Assembly (NCBI RefSeq): GCF_000725805.1
Contig: NZ_JOFT01000019.1
Coordinates: 186,001-250,000, forward strand
Direction of reading: 5' to 3'
DNA: 64,000 nucleotides
From: Streptomyces xanthophaeus
GTDB lineage: Bacteria > Actinomycetota > Actinomycetes > Streptomycetales > Streptomycetaceae
In this document: one piece after another, positions 26,957 through 35,075 of the stretch
Layout: the number at the start of each line of letters is the position of its first letter
Numbering within the stretch: the stretch's first letter is position 1
Position numbers and translations under genes: made by a program
Notes under the pieces: model-generated
Databases searched by the model: none
Told to the model about the DNA's origin: nothing
What the model saw: the letters and a program-made list of their open reading frames with translations, nothing else

Positions 26957-27615
26957 TCCGTGTCCTGCTGGTCGACGACCAGCCGCTCATCCGCAGCGGA
27001 TTCCGCGCGTTCCTCGACCTCGAAGACGACATCGAGGTCGTGGCCGAAGCCGCCAACGGGCAGGAGGCTTTGGAACTCGCCGGAGAGCACTTCCCCGACA
27101 TCGCACTCATCGACATCCAGATGCCGGTCATGGACGGCATCGAGACGACCCGGCGCATCGCAGACGACCCGGCGTTGACCGGCATCCACGTCGTCATCCT
27201 CACCAACTACGGCCTGGACGAATACGTCTTCAACGCCCTGTCCGCAGGGGCCGCCGGATTCCTCGTCAAGGACATCGAGCCGGAGGACTTCCTGCACGCC
27301 GTCCGCGTCGCCGCGCGCGGCGACGCCCTCCTCGCACCCTCGATCACCCGCAAGCTCATCAACCGGTACGTCAGCCAGCCGCTCCCCATCGACGCCGGCA
27401 CGGTGCTGGAGGATCTGACCGGCCGCGAACGTGAAGCCGTCGTGCTGGTCGCGCAGGGCATGTCCAACGACGAGATCGCGGACCGCATGGTGATCAGCCC
27501 GCTGACCGCGAAAACTCACGTCAACCGGGCCATGACCAAGCTCCACGCCCGCGACCGAGCCCAGCTCGTGATCCTCGCCTACGAATCCGGCCTGGTGACC
27601 CCACGCAACTCCTGA
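26953..27615 (+). CDS. LuxR/NarL-type response regulator
   Basis: 220 residues. The receiver domain contains DDQ near the N-terminus, the phospho-acceptor Asp in ALIDIQMPVMDG, Thr in ILTNYG and Lys in FLVKDIEPEDF. The C-terminal LuxR helix-turn-helix reads LTGREREAVVLVAQGMSNDE and HVNRAMTKLHARDR. It is coupled to the upstream sensor kinase. The nearest plausible target is the divergent DUF6223-like gene. Confidence 0.95.
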   Translation: MIRVLLVDDQPLIRSGFRAFLDLEDDIEVVAEAANGQEALELAGEHFPDIALIDIQMPVMDGIETTRRIADDPALTGIHVVILTNYGLDEYVFNALSAGAAGFLVKDIEPEDFLHAVRVAARGDALLAPSITRKLINRYVSQPLPIDAGTVLEDLTGREREAVVLVAQGMSNDEIADRMVISPLTAKTHVNRAMTKLHARDRAQLVILAYESGLVTPRNS

Positions 27616-27669
27616 CGTTCATCCCAGACGTCACTGCGATACGCAAGATCACGATCCTCAGCTGGAGTA

Positions 27670-28020
27670 TCAGCAGGGGCCGGCCTTCCAGTAGTACTCC
27701 ACGATGTCCTCCCGGTACTCCCGGTCGCCACGGTGCTGGTCGGGCAGGAATTGAGGAGCGTCCTCCACCTGCCCCCTGCTCAGGCTCAGATGGAGCGTGC
27801 GCCCGGCTCGGTCGATCCGCGTCACCGCGCCCGCTGGGATCAGCAGCTTCCCGAAGATCCATCCGCCCGCGTCCACCACGAGGAATGCGTTGCCTGTTTC
27901 GTCGGAGTGCTCGTCCACTTCGCCGATGTGGCCGTCAGCAGCCTCCACCCGCCATCCAGTCAGGTCGATGCCGGCCAGCTGACCGCACGACGGGCCAAAG
28001 CTCCACGGGTCCTCCGCCAT
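27670..28020 (-). CDS. PRC-barrel domain protein
   Basis: 116 residues: LTGWRVEAADGHIGEVDEHS, FLVVDAGGWIFGKLLIPAGA and VTRIDRAGRTLHLSLSRGQV match a PRC-barrel, a small beta-barrel fold used for protein or surface interactions. The tail YREDIVEYYWKAG is outside the barrel. AGAGGAG lies 8 nt before the ATG. No partner is evident; the next gene downstream belongs to the response regulator on the other strand. Confidence 0.82.
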   Translation of the reverse strand: MAEDPWSFGPSCGQLAGIDLTGWRVEAADGHIGEVDEHSDETGNAFLVVDAGGWIFGKLLIPAGAVTRIDRAGRTLHLSLSRGQVEDAPQFLPDQHRGDREYREDIVEYYWKAGPC

Positions 28021-28087
28021 CACCGATACTCCTCTGATTCTCGAAACCACCGCAGGCGTCCTGCGACAGCACCCGATGCGTGGACGC

Positions 28088-28498
28088 TCAGCGGGCCAGG
28101 AACTCCTCGAGGAGTTTGTCGAGATCGAGAAACTCCTCTCCTTCACCGACAACGGCGTAAGTCCGGTTCAGGAACGCTTTCAGCGCGCCGGCATGCGCAC
28201 GGAGCACAGCATGTCCTTCTCGGCCATCTTCGTGATTTCGCAAGCCGATACGGACTTCGGCGCCGCCCGCCCCCCTCTGGGGGCAGAAGGTGACGTCTCC
28301 TTCGCCCACCGGCCGGCGCACCCCCTCGGCCAGCATCTGCCGCTCGAACTGCCAGGAAGCCAGGACGGACAGACCGTCGAAGAAGTCCGCCTGGACCGCG
28401 TACGGACTGCGGGCGGAATACGAGAACCTGGCGAAGAGCGGCACAGCACCCTCACTCGTCTCGAGACGGACAGCGATCAGACTGGACACGCGAGACAT
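28088..28498 (-). CDS. SsgA-family sporulation/cell-division regulator (SALP)
   Basis: 136 residues, the standard length of SsgA-like proteins. Family patterns are visible: VPLFARFSYSARSPYAVQAD, WQFERQMLAEGVRRPVGEGD, VTFCPQR, and LRAHAGALKAFLNRTYAVV at the C-terminus. These proteins are restricted to morphologically complex actinobacteria and direct septum or wall events, so this gene is strong evidence for the host group. A GGAGG ribosome binding site precedes the ATG. Which paralogue (SsgB to SsgG) it is cannot be decided here. Confidence 0.93.
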   Translation of the reverse strand: MSRVSSLIAVRLETSEGAVPLFARFSYSARSPYAVQADFFDGLSVLASWQFERQMLAEGVRRPVGEGDVTFCPQRGAGGAEVRIGLRNHEDGREGHAVLRAHAGALKAFLNRTYAVVGEGEEFLDLDKLLEEFLAR

Positions 28499-28943
28499 GA
28501 GGAGGCCTCCGAAATGGGCGGTACGGCGCGCCCCGCGTGTGCCCTCTCCCGCCGCTCTCACTCCGGAACGACGGCCCCGGATCACCGAACCGACGCGCCC
28601 GCCCGGGGGACGGCACCGAGGGCGGCGTGTAGCCCAGCGCCCGGGATCCGCCCCGTCCGGCCGGGGCGGATCCCGGCCCACGGCCGGGTGCGGGGCCGCG
28701 GCGCGAAGAATCGAGTACGCGGCGTGCCGCAGGAAGCCCTGGAAGTGGAGGGGGGGCCGATCTGATCCTGGGGCCCACGAATCCGTCGTCAGGGCGATGG
28801 CCGAACATTTTTTCGTTCCGGCCGTCTGTCGGTCATTCGCCCGGTGCCTTGACAGCCGGCGTCGCCCGGCGCGGGTCACCCCGACGGCGGTGGGGACCCG
28901 TCGATCCCCTCTGGCGAACGGAGCCGGGCCTGGAGTTCAACGG
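28499..28943. other. Gap without a supported gene
   Basis: It holds the SsgA-like promoter region and nothing else convincing. Confidence 0.4.
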
Positions 28944-29327
28944 TCAGAACACGGCGACCGTAAAGGCGTTGTCCACGTAGTTGCCGTTGAGGTCGTACGT
29001 GTAAACCGTGACGGAGTCCGGGCCGCAGACGGCGTTGGGGGCGGTGCTGAAGCTGCGGCGGTTGGAATTCGGCAGCTCGACGTGGACCACGCTGAACGCC
29101 AGGTTGACCTCTTCGCTCACGTTCACGCAGTAGCGGCCCGTGTTGACGTGGCGTACCCAGTCGATGTTCTTCGCCCGTCTCAGCGTGCCGGAGGCGGAGA
29201 CATCCGCCGCCGCCTGGACGTAGGGCGAGGTGATCGGCCTCGGATCGGCCGCGGCGGCGGCCGCGGGGACGGCCAGCGTCCCGATCAGAGCGGCTGCGGC
29301 TGGCAGGACGGGCATGAAACGGTGCAT
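28944..29327 (-). CDS. Small secreted protein, unknown
   Basis: 127 residues with a Sec signal peptide (MPVLPAAAALIGTLAVPAAA, likely cut after AAA near residue 25). The mature part is rich in beta-type residues and has a Cys pair (GRYCVNVSEE, APNAVCGPDSV) suggesting one disulfide. GGGAGTGA precedes the ATG. No family was recognised. Confidence 0.75.
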   Translation of the reverse strand: MHRFMPVLPAAAALIGTLAVPAAAAAADPRPITSPYVQAAADVSASGTLRRAKNIDWVRHVNTGRYCVNVSEEVNLAFSVVHVELPNSNRRSFSTAPNAVCGPDSVTVYTYDLNGNYVDNAFTVAVF

Positions 29328-29888
29328 GACTCACTCCCGGGCGAAGGCACACTTCAGCGAGTTGCGGACGATCCATCCACACTCGACCAGTGCACACCAC
29401 CGTGCAGCCGCCACGCCGATACGGCATCGGCCAACCGGGGCCGAACGTCACCCGCGTGGCCCGGACCCGCAGCCGGCCCACAAGCCGCTGCTCCACCTCC
29501 CGACCGTGTAGCCGTCGGCCCCGGCAGCCTCAGCCGCCGAGCCCTTGGTACCGGACTGGTGACTGCCATCTGGTGACTCCCGGTCCGGTCAGCGGTGAGT
29601 CACCAGGCGCCCGAGCGGATCCATGTGCTGCACGAGCGGGGCACCGTAGTCCGGACCTGACCACGAGAAGGGCGAGGCCGCCGCGACGAGCTCCCCCGCA
29701 GCGTCCGACGTGGGCCCGGGCGGCGAGGCCTGGCTCGGGCGCGCCCTCGCCGCGCACCCGGGACGCTGCCCGCCCACCTGGCTGCTCGCGGCCCTCGCCG
29801 AGCTCATCTCCGCGGTTGCGAAGGCTGGTGCGTAGGGCGACCACCGAGGGGTAGGCGAGCGGCACTGCCGGCGAGTGGAGGAGGACCC
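29328..29888. other. Intergenic region with a possible gene tail
   Basis: A plus-strand stretch from about 29655 to the TAG near 29836 reads GGEAWLGRALAAHPGRCPP then TWLLAALAELISAVAKAGA with good codon use, but it has no start and no known relative. An inverted repeat tggtgactc/gagtcacca lies at 29571-29605. The end of the gap carries GGAGGAGGA for the kinase gene. Confidence 0.35.
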
Positions 29889-31235
29889 ATGCCGGCCCGG
29901 TCCGTCCCAATGCACGTAGCAATGCCTGCACGCGACGAAGGTGACGTCCTCGTGGGCGGGCGCTACCGGCTCCAGGGTCCCATAGGGTCCGGCGGTACGG
30001 CGGACGTCTTCTGCGGCGTCGATCAGGTGCTGGGCCGTCAAGTGGCCGTCAAGGTGTTCCGCGCCGGCACGGATACAGTCACTGCCGACCGATTCTGCGA
30101 CGAAGCCCGCACGCTGGCCCGCCTGTCCCATCCCGCCCTCGTCACCGTCTATGACGCCGGCCGGCACGGCCATGGCGCCTTCATGGTGACGGAGTTGATC
30201 CGAGGCGTCACGTTGCGCACCCGCATGGACGCGGGCCCCCTGGGCCCCGTCCAGGTCACGCGGATCGGCGCCGCCATCTCCTCAGCCCTCGATCATGTGC
30301 ACGCCCACAGCATCATTCACCATGACGTGAAACCTTCCAACATCCTTCTGGGCGAGGAGGGCTCGCCGCACCTGGCCGATTTCGGGCTGGCAAGGACTGC
30401 GCACGATCAATCCCACTGCGCCCCCGACACCCTTGTCGGCACGCTCGCCTACATGGCCCCGGAACAGTTCCTGGGCCAGGGCGCGAGTACGGCCAGCGAC
30501 ATCTACGCCTTGGGGGTGACCCTTCTCGAAGCGCTCACAGGGCACCGCGAATACCAGGGAACCCCCGTGGAGATCGGCACCGCCCACCTCCTTCGTCGAC
30601 CCCGAATACCCGAAGGACTGCCGAAGGACCTCGCCCGCCTGTTGACGGCGATGACCGATCAGGCCCCTCAGGCACGTCCCGACGCCGCCGCCGTTCACCA
30701 CCGCCTGCAGGACCTCGCACGAGCACCGCGACCCCGCACCACAGCGAGCGCGGCGCCTGCTGGCACTGCCACACACCGCTCCATTCCCCGGCCGTTTGCG
30801 GTCCATGCCGAACGAACGCCGGAAACGACACAGACCGGGGCTGCCCGGAGGGGCCGTCCCGTCTGGTGGGGCCTTGCGGGCGCGAGCGTCGCGGGCATCT
30901 GCGCGCTGCTGATCGGCACCATCGCCGCAGACAAGAACCCACCCGCCACCGCTCCCTCTCACCAGCAGCCGTCGGCCTCGGCGAACAGCGAGGAGGCAGC
31001 CCCGGGTGAGTCACGGTCCGCGGGGCCCGCCCCGTCGCTTCCCGCCGACGCGGCGGCACCCCCGCAGCCGTCGGCCGCTGCACCCTCCGGCCCAGGAGAA
31101 CTCCAGGCGCCCATCGGTTCAACCGGCTCTTCTCCCGCGCGCCCGGGCACAGAACGCCCGGTGAAGGGGCCGAGGACAGAGAACGCGAAGGAGATCCCTG
31201 GGCAGGCCAAGGCAAAGAAGGAAAAGGGACGGTGA
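29889..31235 (+). CDS. Membrane serine/threonine kinase with an HHD catalytic loop
   Basis: 448 residues. Kinase domain about 25-280: glycine loop GSGGTADV (33-40), Lys55 in VAVKVF, HHDVKPSN (144-151), DFG (164-166) and GTLAYMAPEQF. The usual HRD arginine is His145, so this is a non-RD type whose activation may not depend on activation-loop phosphorylation. One transmembrane helix (about 317-340) precedes a Pro/Ala/Ser-rich exported tail with no folded domain. GGAGGAGGACCC precedes the ATG. The gene ends about 75 bp before an IS30 remnant. Confidence 0.9.
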   Translation: MPARSVPMHVAMPARDEGDVLVGGRYRLQGPIGSGGTADVFCGVDQVLGRQVAVKVFRAGTDTVTADRFCDEARTLARLSHPALVTVYDAGRHGHGAFMVTELIRGVTLRTRMDAGPLGPVQVTRIGAAISSALDHVHAHSIIHHDVKPSNILLGEEGSPHLADFGLARTAHDQSHCAPDTLVGTLAYMAPEQFLGQGASTASDIYALGVTLLEALTGHREYQGTPVEIGTAHLLRRPRIPEGLPKDLARLLTAMTDQAPQARPDAAAVHHRLQDLARAPRPRTTASAAPAGTATHRSIPRPFAVHAERTPETTQTGAARRGRPVWWGLAGASVAGICALLIGTIAADKNPPATAPSHQQPSASANSEEAAPGESRSAGPAPSLPADAAAPPQPSAAAPSGPGELQAPIGSTGSSPARPGTERPVKGPRTENAKEIPGQAKAKKEKGR

Positions 31236-31309
31236 CCGAACCACCGCTCCAAGAGAGCACCAGAAGTGCGGGGTCGCAGGGCCGGGGCGCCCGGATCCCG
31301 GGACGCTCA

Positions 31310-31740
31310 CGGTCTCGGGGTGTGCTTCCATCGCGGAGGTGATGGCGTCGCGCAGGGTCACGGAGTCGTGGCCGCCGGGCAGTGGGATCAGTCGGAGCAG
31401 GCGGGTGCGGCGGTCGACGAGAGTGGCCACTGCGGACCGGTTGCCGCGTCCGAGGACGAGGTCGCCTGCCCAGTCCCCGACACGTCGGCGTAGCTCCAGC
31501 GGCGCCGGGCGGTCGTGCATGAGAACAGCCGACGTGTGGGGCCGCGGGAGCCGCGCGCTGCCGCCGGGGCGGCGCCTGCGCAGGGCCCGTCCGGTACGGA
31601 GCTTCTTGGCGAGTGCCCTGCTCAGAGCGCCTTTGGCCCCCTGGTGGGGGCGCGGTAGATCGTCTCGTGACACAGGCGCCGCTCAGGCTCGACGGGCACC
31701 GGGCGCTGCTGTTCACCCCGGCTGCCGCGGGCCGGCCGGT
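31310..31740 (-). mobile_element. IS30-family transposase remnant
   Basis: Minus-strand pieces CHETIYRA, then in another frame QGAKGALSRALAKKLRTGRA, RRRVGDWAGDLVLGRGNRSA, VATLVDRRTRLLRLIPLPGG and VTLRDAITSAM follow the IS30 transposase order, including the first Asp of the DDE triad in the WAGDLV segment. The N-terminal helix-turn-helix and the C-terminal third are missing, and no inverted repeats are seen. Confidence 0.75.
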
Positions 31741-31954
31741 GTTGTTGCGGACCGCCGCGGGTCTCTGGTCCAGGACCGGTTCCCGGACCCGGTGCCTGAC
31801 CCTTGGGACTGCACATCGAGCGGAAACACGCCGAACACACCCGAGAGAACAACAGGTTCTCAGCGAACGGCGGTGACCAGCGTCGATGTGATGGGCACCG
31901 TCACCGCACCGTCCGCCTCCATCACATCCCCTCCTGAGGCAGTCGACCAGTCGG

Positions 31955-32920
31955 TCAGGGTCCGGAACCGGGATCGGGGTGTACCGCTGTCGGGATGCCC
32001 GCCCGGGCGGCCTCCAGTTGGGCCGCGAAGGCCACGCCCAAGAAGAGTGCTACGCCGGCCAGGTTGGCCCAGAGGAAGAGGGCCATCAGGGCTGTCAGAG
32101 GCCCGTACAGCGAACCGAAGGACCCGCTGTGCCCCACGTAGAGGGCTAGCAGCCAGGTAGCGGTGATCCACAGCACGAGCTGTACGACGGACCCGAACGC
32201 CAGCCAGGTGTAACCCGGTTGCTCGCGCCGGGGCGCCCAGCGCAGAACGACCGCCGATGCCACGCAGGCGAGTGCCACGCCCACCGGGACCTTCCCCCAA
32301 TCCCACCAGCTCAGCCAGGGCCCGGGTCGGCCGAACACCTCCGTCACCGCCCTGCTCACCGCCCCGCCGGCCACCGTCATGAGGAAGCCGAGCACCAGCG
32401 GCCCGCCCGCACCGACCGTCAGCAGCAGGCTGCGGCCGTACTTCGCCAGGAATGGCCGGTCGCGTTCGATCCCGTAGATGCGGTTGCACCCCCGCTCGAC
32501 CTGGCCCATGGCCGATGCGAGGTTCAGCACGGCGAAACCGAGGCCCAGCCACATGGCGACTGTGCCCGCCGTGTCTGCGCCGGCATGGGTGCGGGTGGCC
32601 AGCAAGCCCTCGCGCACGAGCTCGGCGCTGGCCGCCGGAACGATCTCTGCCAAGGTCAGTTCGATCAGCCGTCCGACGCTTTCGGTGTGGACGGACGCAG
32701 AGACCCCGACCAGGGCGATGGCGAGCGGCACCATCCCGATGACCAACTGAAAGGCGAGGGCGCGCGCGAAGCTGAACCCGTCTGCGTACCGGAAGCGCCG
32801 GAACGCGTCGGACGCCAGTCGGCGCCCCCCGTAGCGGCGCAGCGCGGCCCACGCCTCGTCACCGGACAACTCGTCACCGATCATGTCCCTCGTCTGCGGT
32901 ACGTGCACCACGGTTCCCAT
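31955..32920 (-). CDS. YihY/virulence factor BrkB family membrane protein
   Basis: 321 residues with about six transmembrane helices. Family patterns include FSFARALAFQLVIGMVPLAI near the N-terminus, ERGCNRIYGIERDRPFLAKY in the centre, WLLALYVGHSGSFGSLYGPL and LFLWANLAGVALFLGVAFAA at the end. Function is unresolved; the family was once called ribonuclease BN in error. The start is uncertain between 32920 and an ATG at 32884 with GAGGG close upstream. Confidence 0.9.
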   Translation of the reverse strand: MGTVVHVPQTRDMIGDELSGDEAWAALRRYGGRRLASDAFRRFRYADGFSFARALAFQLVIGMVPLAIALVGVSASVHTESVGRLIELTLAEIVPAASAELVREGLLATRTHAGADTAGTVAMWLGLGFAVLNLASAMGQVERGCNRIYGIERDRPFLAKYGRSLLLTVGAGGPLVLGFLMTVAGGAVSRAVTEVFGRPGPWLSWWDWGKVPVGVALACVASAVVLRWAPRREQPGYTWLAFGSVVQLVLWITATWLLALYVGHSGSFGSLYGPLTALMALFLWANLAGVALFLGVAFAAQLEAARAGIPTAVHPDPGSGP

Positions 32921-33444
32921 GTCAAAGATGTGCTCCGCCGGCCCGCTTCCATGCGGCCGCGGGCGCCATCGTGTGCAGACTCTCCAGCTGACGGTCGCGC
33001 TGGAGGCGCACGCGGAGGCACCCGGTGTCAGGCGAGCGGCTCCTCCGGGTGCAGGCGGGCCGCCCGCATCGCCCCGCGCCGATCGCCGCCGCCTGCGCAG
33101 CGGCCGTGCGCAACGGTGACGATCTTCGTATCGCTCTCCTGCCCGACAGGTTCAGGCATGTGGCGGATCTTCCCGACCTGATACGGCTGCGGCACCAGCT
33201 CATCAGTGCCCGGCACGGTGCATGAGCCCCCTCGGAGAGTCCTCCCACGTGCTGAGCCGACCCTCCACCGGCGACGGCACCGCCACCTTCGGCAGTCCGG
33301 GTGAGGGCGGTCCCCCGACAGCGTGGCGTGCACGCGCGTTCCGTGAAGGGGGGACGATGAGATGACGGGAAGCACAGACGCAGGGCACGTGATCACTGCC
33401 CGGCATGGACCGCAGCCTTCGGCGGCCGGAAGGAGAGCCCGGAG
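32921..33444. other. Gap without a firmly supported gene
   Basis: A plus-strand GTG frame at 33025-33225 ends with RIALLPDRFRHVADLPDLIR and could be a small gene or remnant, but it lacks a ribosome binding site. Nothing else is convincing. Confidence 0.35.
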
Positions 33445-34947
33445 ATGGGTGTCATCGAGCCCTCGCAGGGCGGTACCGACGGGGCAGGCGCGTCGTCCGG
33501 GCCGGGTGGACTGCTCGATCTGCTGGGCGTGGCCGCCATTCTCCTCGACGCGGAGGGCAGGATCGACCTGTGGAGCCCGCAGGCCGAGGAGCTGTTCGGC
33601 TACACCGCCGAGGAGGCACTCGGAGAGTTCGCGGGCCGCCTGCTGGTCCGTGAAGAGGACCTCCCCTCCGTGCTGGACATGTTCGCGCAGGTCATGGAGG
33701 GAGGGGACAGCTGGGTGGGTGTCTTCCCCGTTCGGCACAAGGACGGCAGTACGCGCAGAGTGGAGTTCCGCAACATGCGGCTGCTGGACTCCCAGCAGGA
33801 CTACTACGCCCTGGGCCTGGCCGCGGACCAGGAGACGGTACGGCAGGTCGAACGGGACCTGGCACTGTCCGAACGGCTGGTCGCACAGTCGCCGGTCGGG
33901 CTGGGCGTGCTGGACACCGACCTCCGCTACGTGTCGGTCAACCCGGCGGAGGAGAGACTCAACGGGGTGTCGGCCGCCGAGCACATCGGCCGGCACGTGC
34001 ACGAGGTGCTGCCGGCCGTGGGCGCGTCCTTCGAAGCGGCGATGCGCGAGGTGCTGGCCACGGGCATCCCCATCGTGGACCAGTACACCGTCGGCCGTAC
34101 TCCGGCCGACCCAGATCACGATCATGCCTGGTCGATCTCGTTCTACCGGCTCGAAGCCCCCAATGGAACCGTGCTCGGAGTGGCCACCTCCAGTGTGGAC
34201 GTGACCGAACGGCACCGGGCCGTCGAGGAGCAGCGCCACACCGCCCTCACCCTCCAGCGCAGCCTGCTGCCCCCGACGCCACCCCGGCGACCGGGCCTGC
34301 AGGTCGCCACCCGCTACCGCCCCGCCCAGGCCACCATGGAGATCGGAGGCGACTGGTTCGACGTGATCCCCCTGAGCGGTGACAAGACCGCTCTCGTCGT
34401 CGGAGACGTCATGGGCAGCGGGGTCGCGGCCGCAGCCACCATGGGCCAGCTGCGCACCGCCACCCGGACGCTGGCCGATCTCGATCTCGACCCCGCCCAG
34501 GTACTCCACCACCTCGACCACGTCACCGACGGTCTCGACACGATCGCGACCTGTGTCTACGCGGTCTACGACCCGCACACCGCCCAGTGCCACCTCTCCC
34601 TGGCCGGGCACCTGCCTCCCGTCGTCCTCCATCCGGACGGCACGCGCGAGCTCCTCGACCTGCCCACGGGCGCGCCGCTGGGCGGCTGTGGGGTTGCCTT
34701 CCACACCACCAGCCTCGCCGTGGAGGCAGGGGACCAGCTCGTTCTCTACACCGACGGCTTGGTCGAGACCCGCGACGAGCCGATCGACGCCCGCCTCGAC
34801 GTTCTCCTCGAGGTCCTCGACGACCCCGGCCGCTCGCTGGACGAGACCTGTGACCTGCTCCTGCACAGGCTGCGGCACCCAGGCGATCACGACGACGTCG
34901 CCCTGCTCATCGCCCGGGTTACGCCCGGTACCGGGCAGGCCGAGTAG
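33445..34947 (+). CDS. PAS-PAS-SpoIIE/PP2C-type protein phosphatase
   Basis: 500 residues. The first PAS domain (about 20-135) contains AAILLDAEGRIDLWSPQAEE and LFGYTAEEALG; the second (about 140-255) contains SPVGLGVLDTDLRYVSVNPA. The SpoIIE-type phosphatase domain follows: LQRSLLPPTPPRRPGLQVAT, EIGGDWFDVIPLSGDKTALV (metal Asp), VGDVMGSGVAAAATMGQLR, and DDVALLIARV at the end. Such proteins dephosphorylate anti-sigma antagonists (STAS proteins). The STAS protein at 16617-16982 is in the same window, but a link is speculative. Confidence 0.94.
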   Translation: MGVIEPSQGGTDGAGASSGPGGLLDLLGVAAILLDAEGRIDLWSPQAEELFGYTAEEALGEFAGRLLVREEDLPSVLDMFAQVMEGGDSWVGVFPVRHKDGSTRRVEFRNMRLLDSQQDYYALGLAADQETVRQVERDLALSERLVAQSPVGLGVLDTDLRYVSVNPAEERLNGVSAAEHIGRHVHEVLPAVGASFEAAMREVLATGIPIVDQYTVGRTPADPDHDHAWSISFYRLEAPNGTVLGVATSSVDVTERHRAVEEQRHTALTLQRSLLPPTPPRRPGLQVATRYRPAQATMEIGGDWFDVIPLSGDKTALVVGDVMGSGVAAAATMGQLRTATRTLADLDLDPAQVLHHLDHVTDGLDTIATCVYAVYDPHTAQCHLSLAGHLPPVVLHPDGTRELLDLPTGAPLGGCGVAFHTTSLAVEAGDQLVLYTDGLVETRDEPIDARLDVLLEVLDDPGRSLDETCDLLLHRLRHPGDHDDVALLIARVTPGTGQAE

Positions 34948-35075
34948 GCGTGCTTCGGCAGGCTTGCCTGCTCGGTGCCTACGAACGGGTGATATCGACG
35001 GTTTCGGGCCCGGGCCGTGGCATCTGCGCTCGACACTTGGTGCATCAGCTGGGGCCGCCGCATGTGGGGAGTGTC

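Noticed and set aside
33028..34890. A 620-residue minus-strand frame
   Set aside because: Antisense of the PAS-PAS-PP2C phosphatase, whose catalytic motifs are unambiguous.
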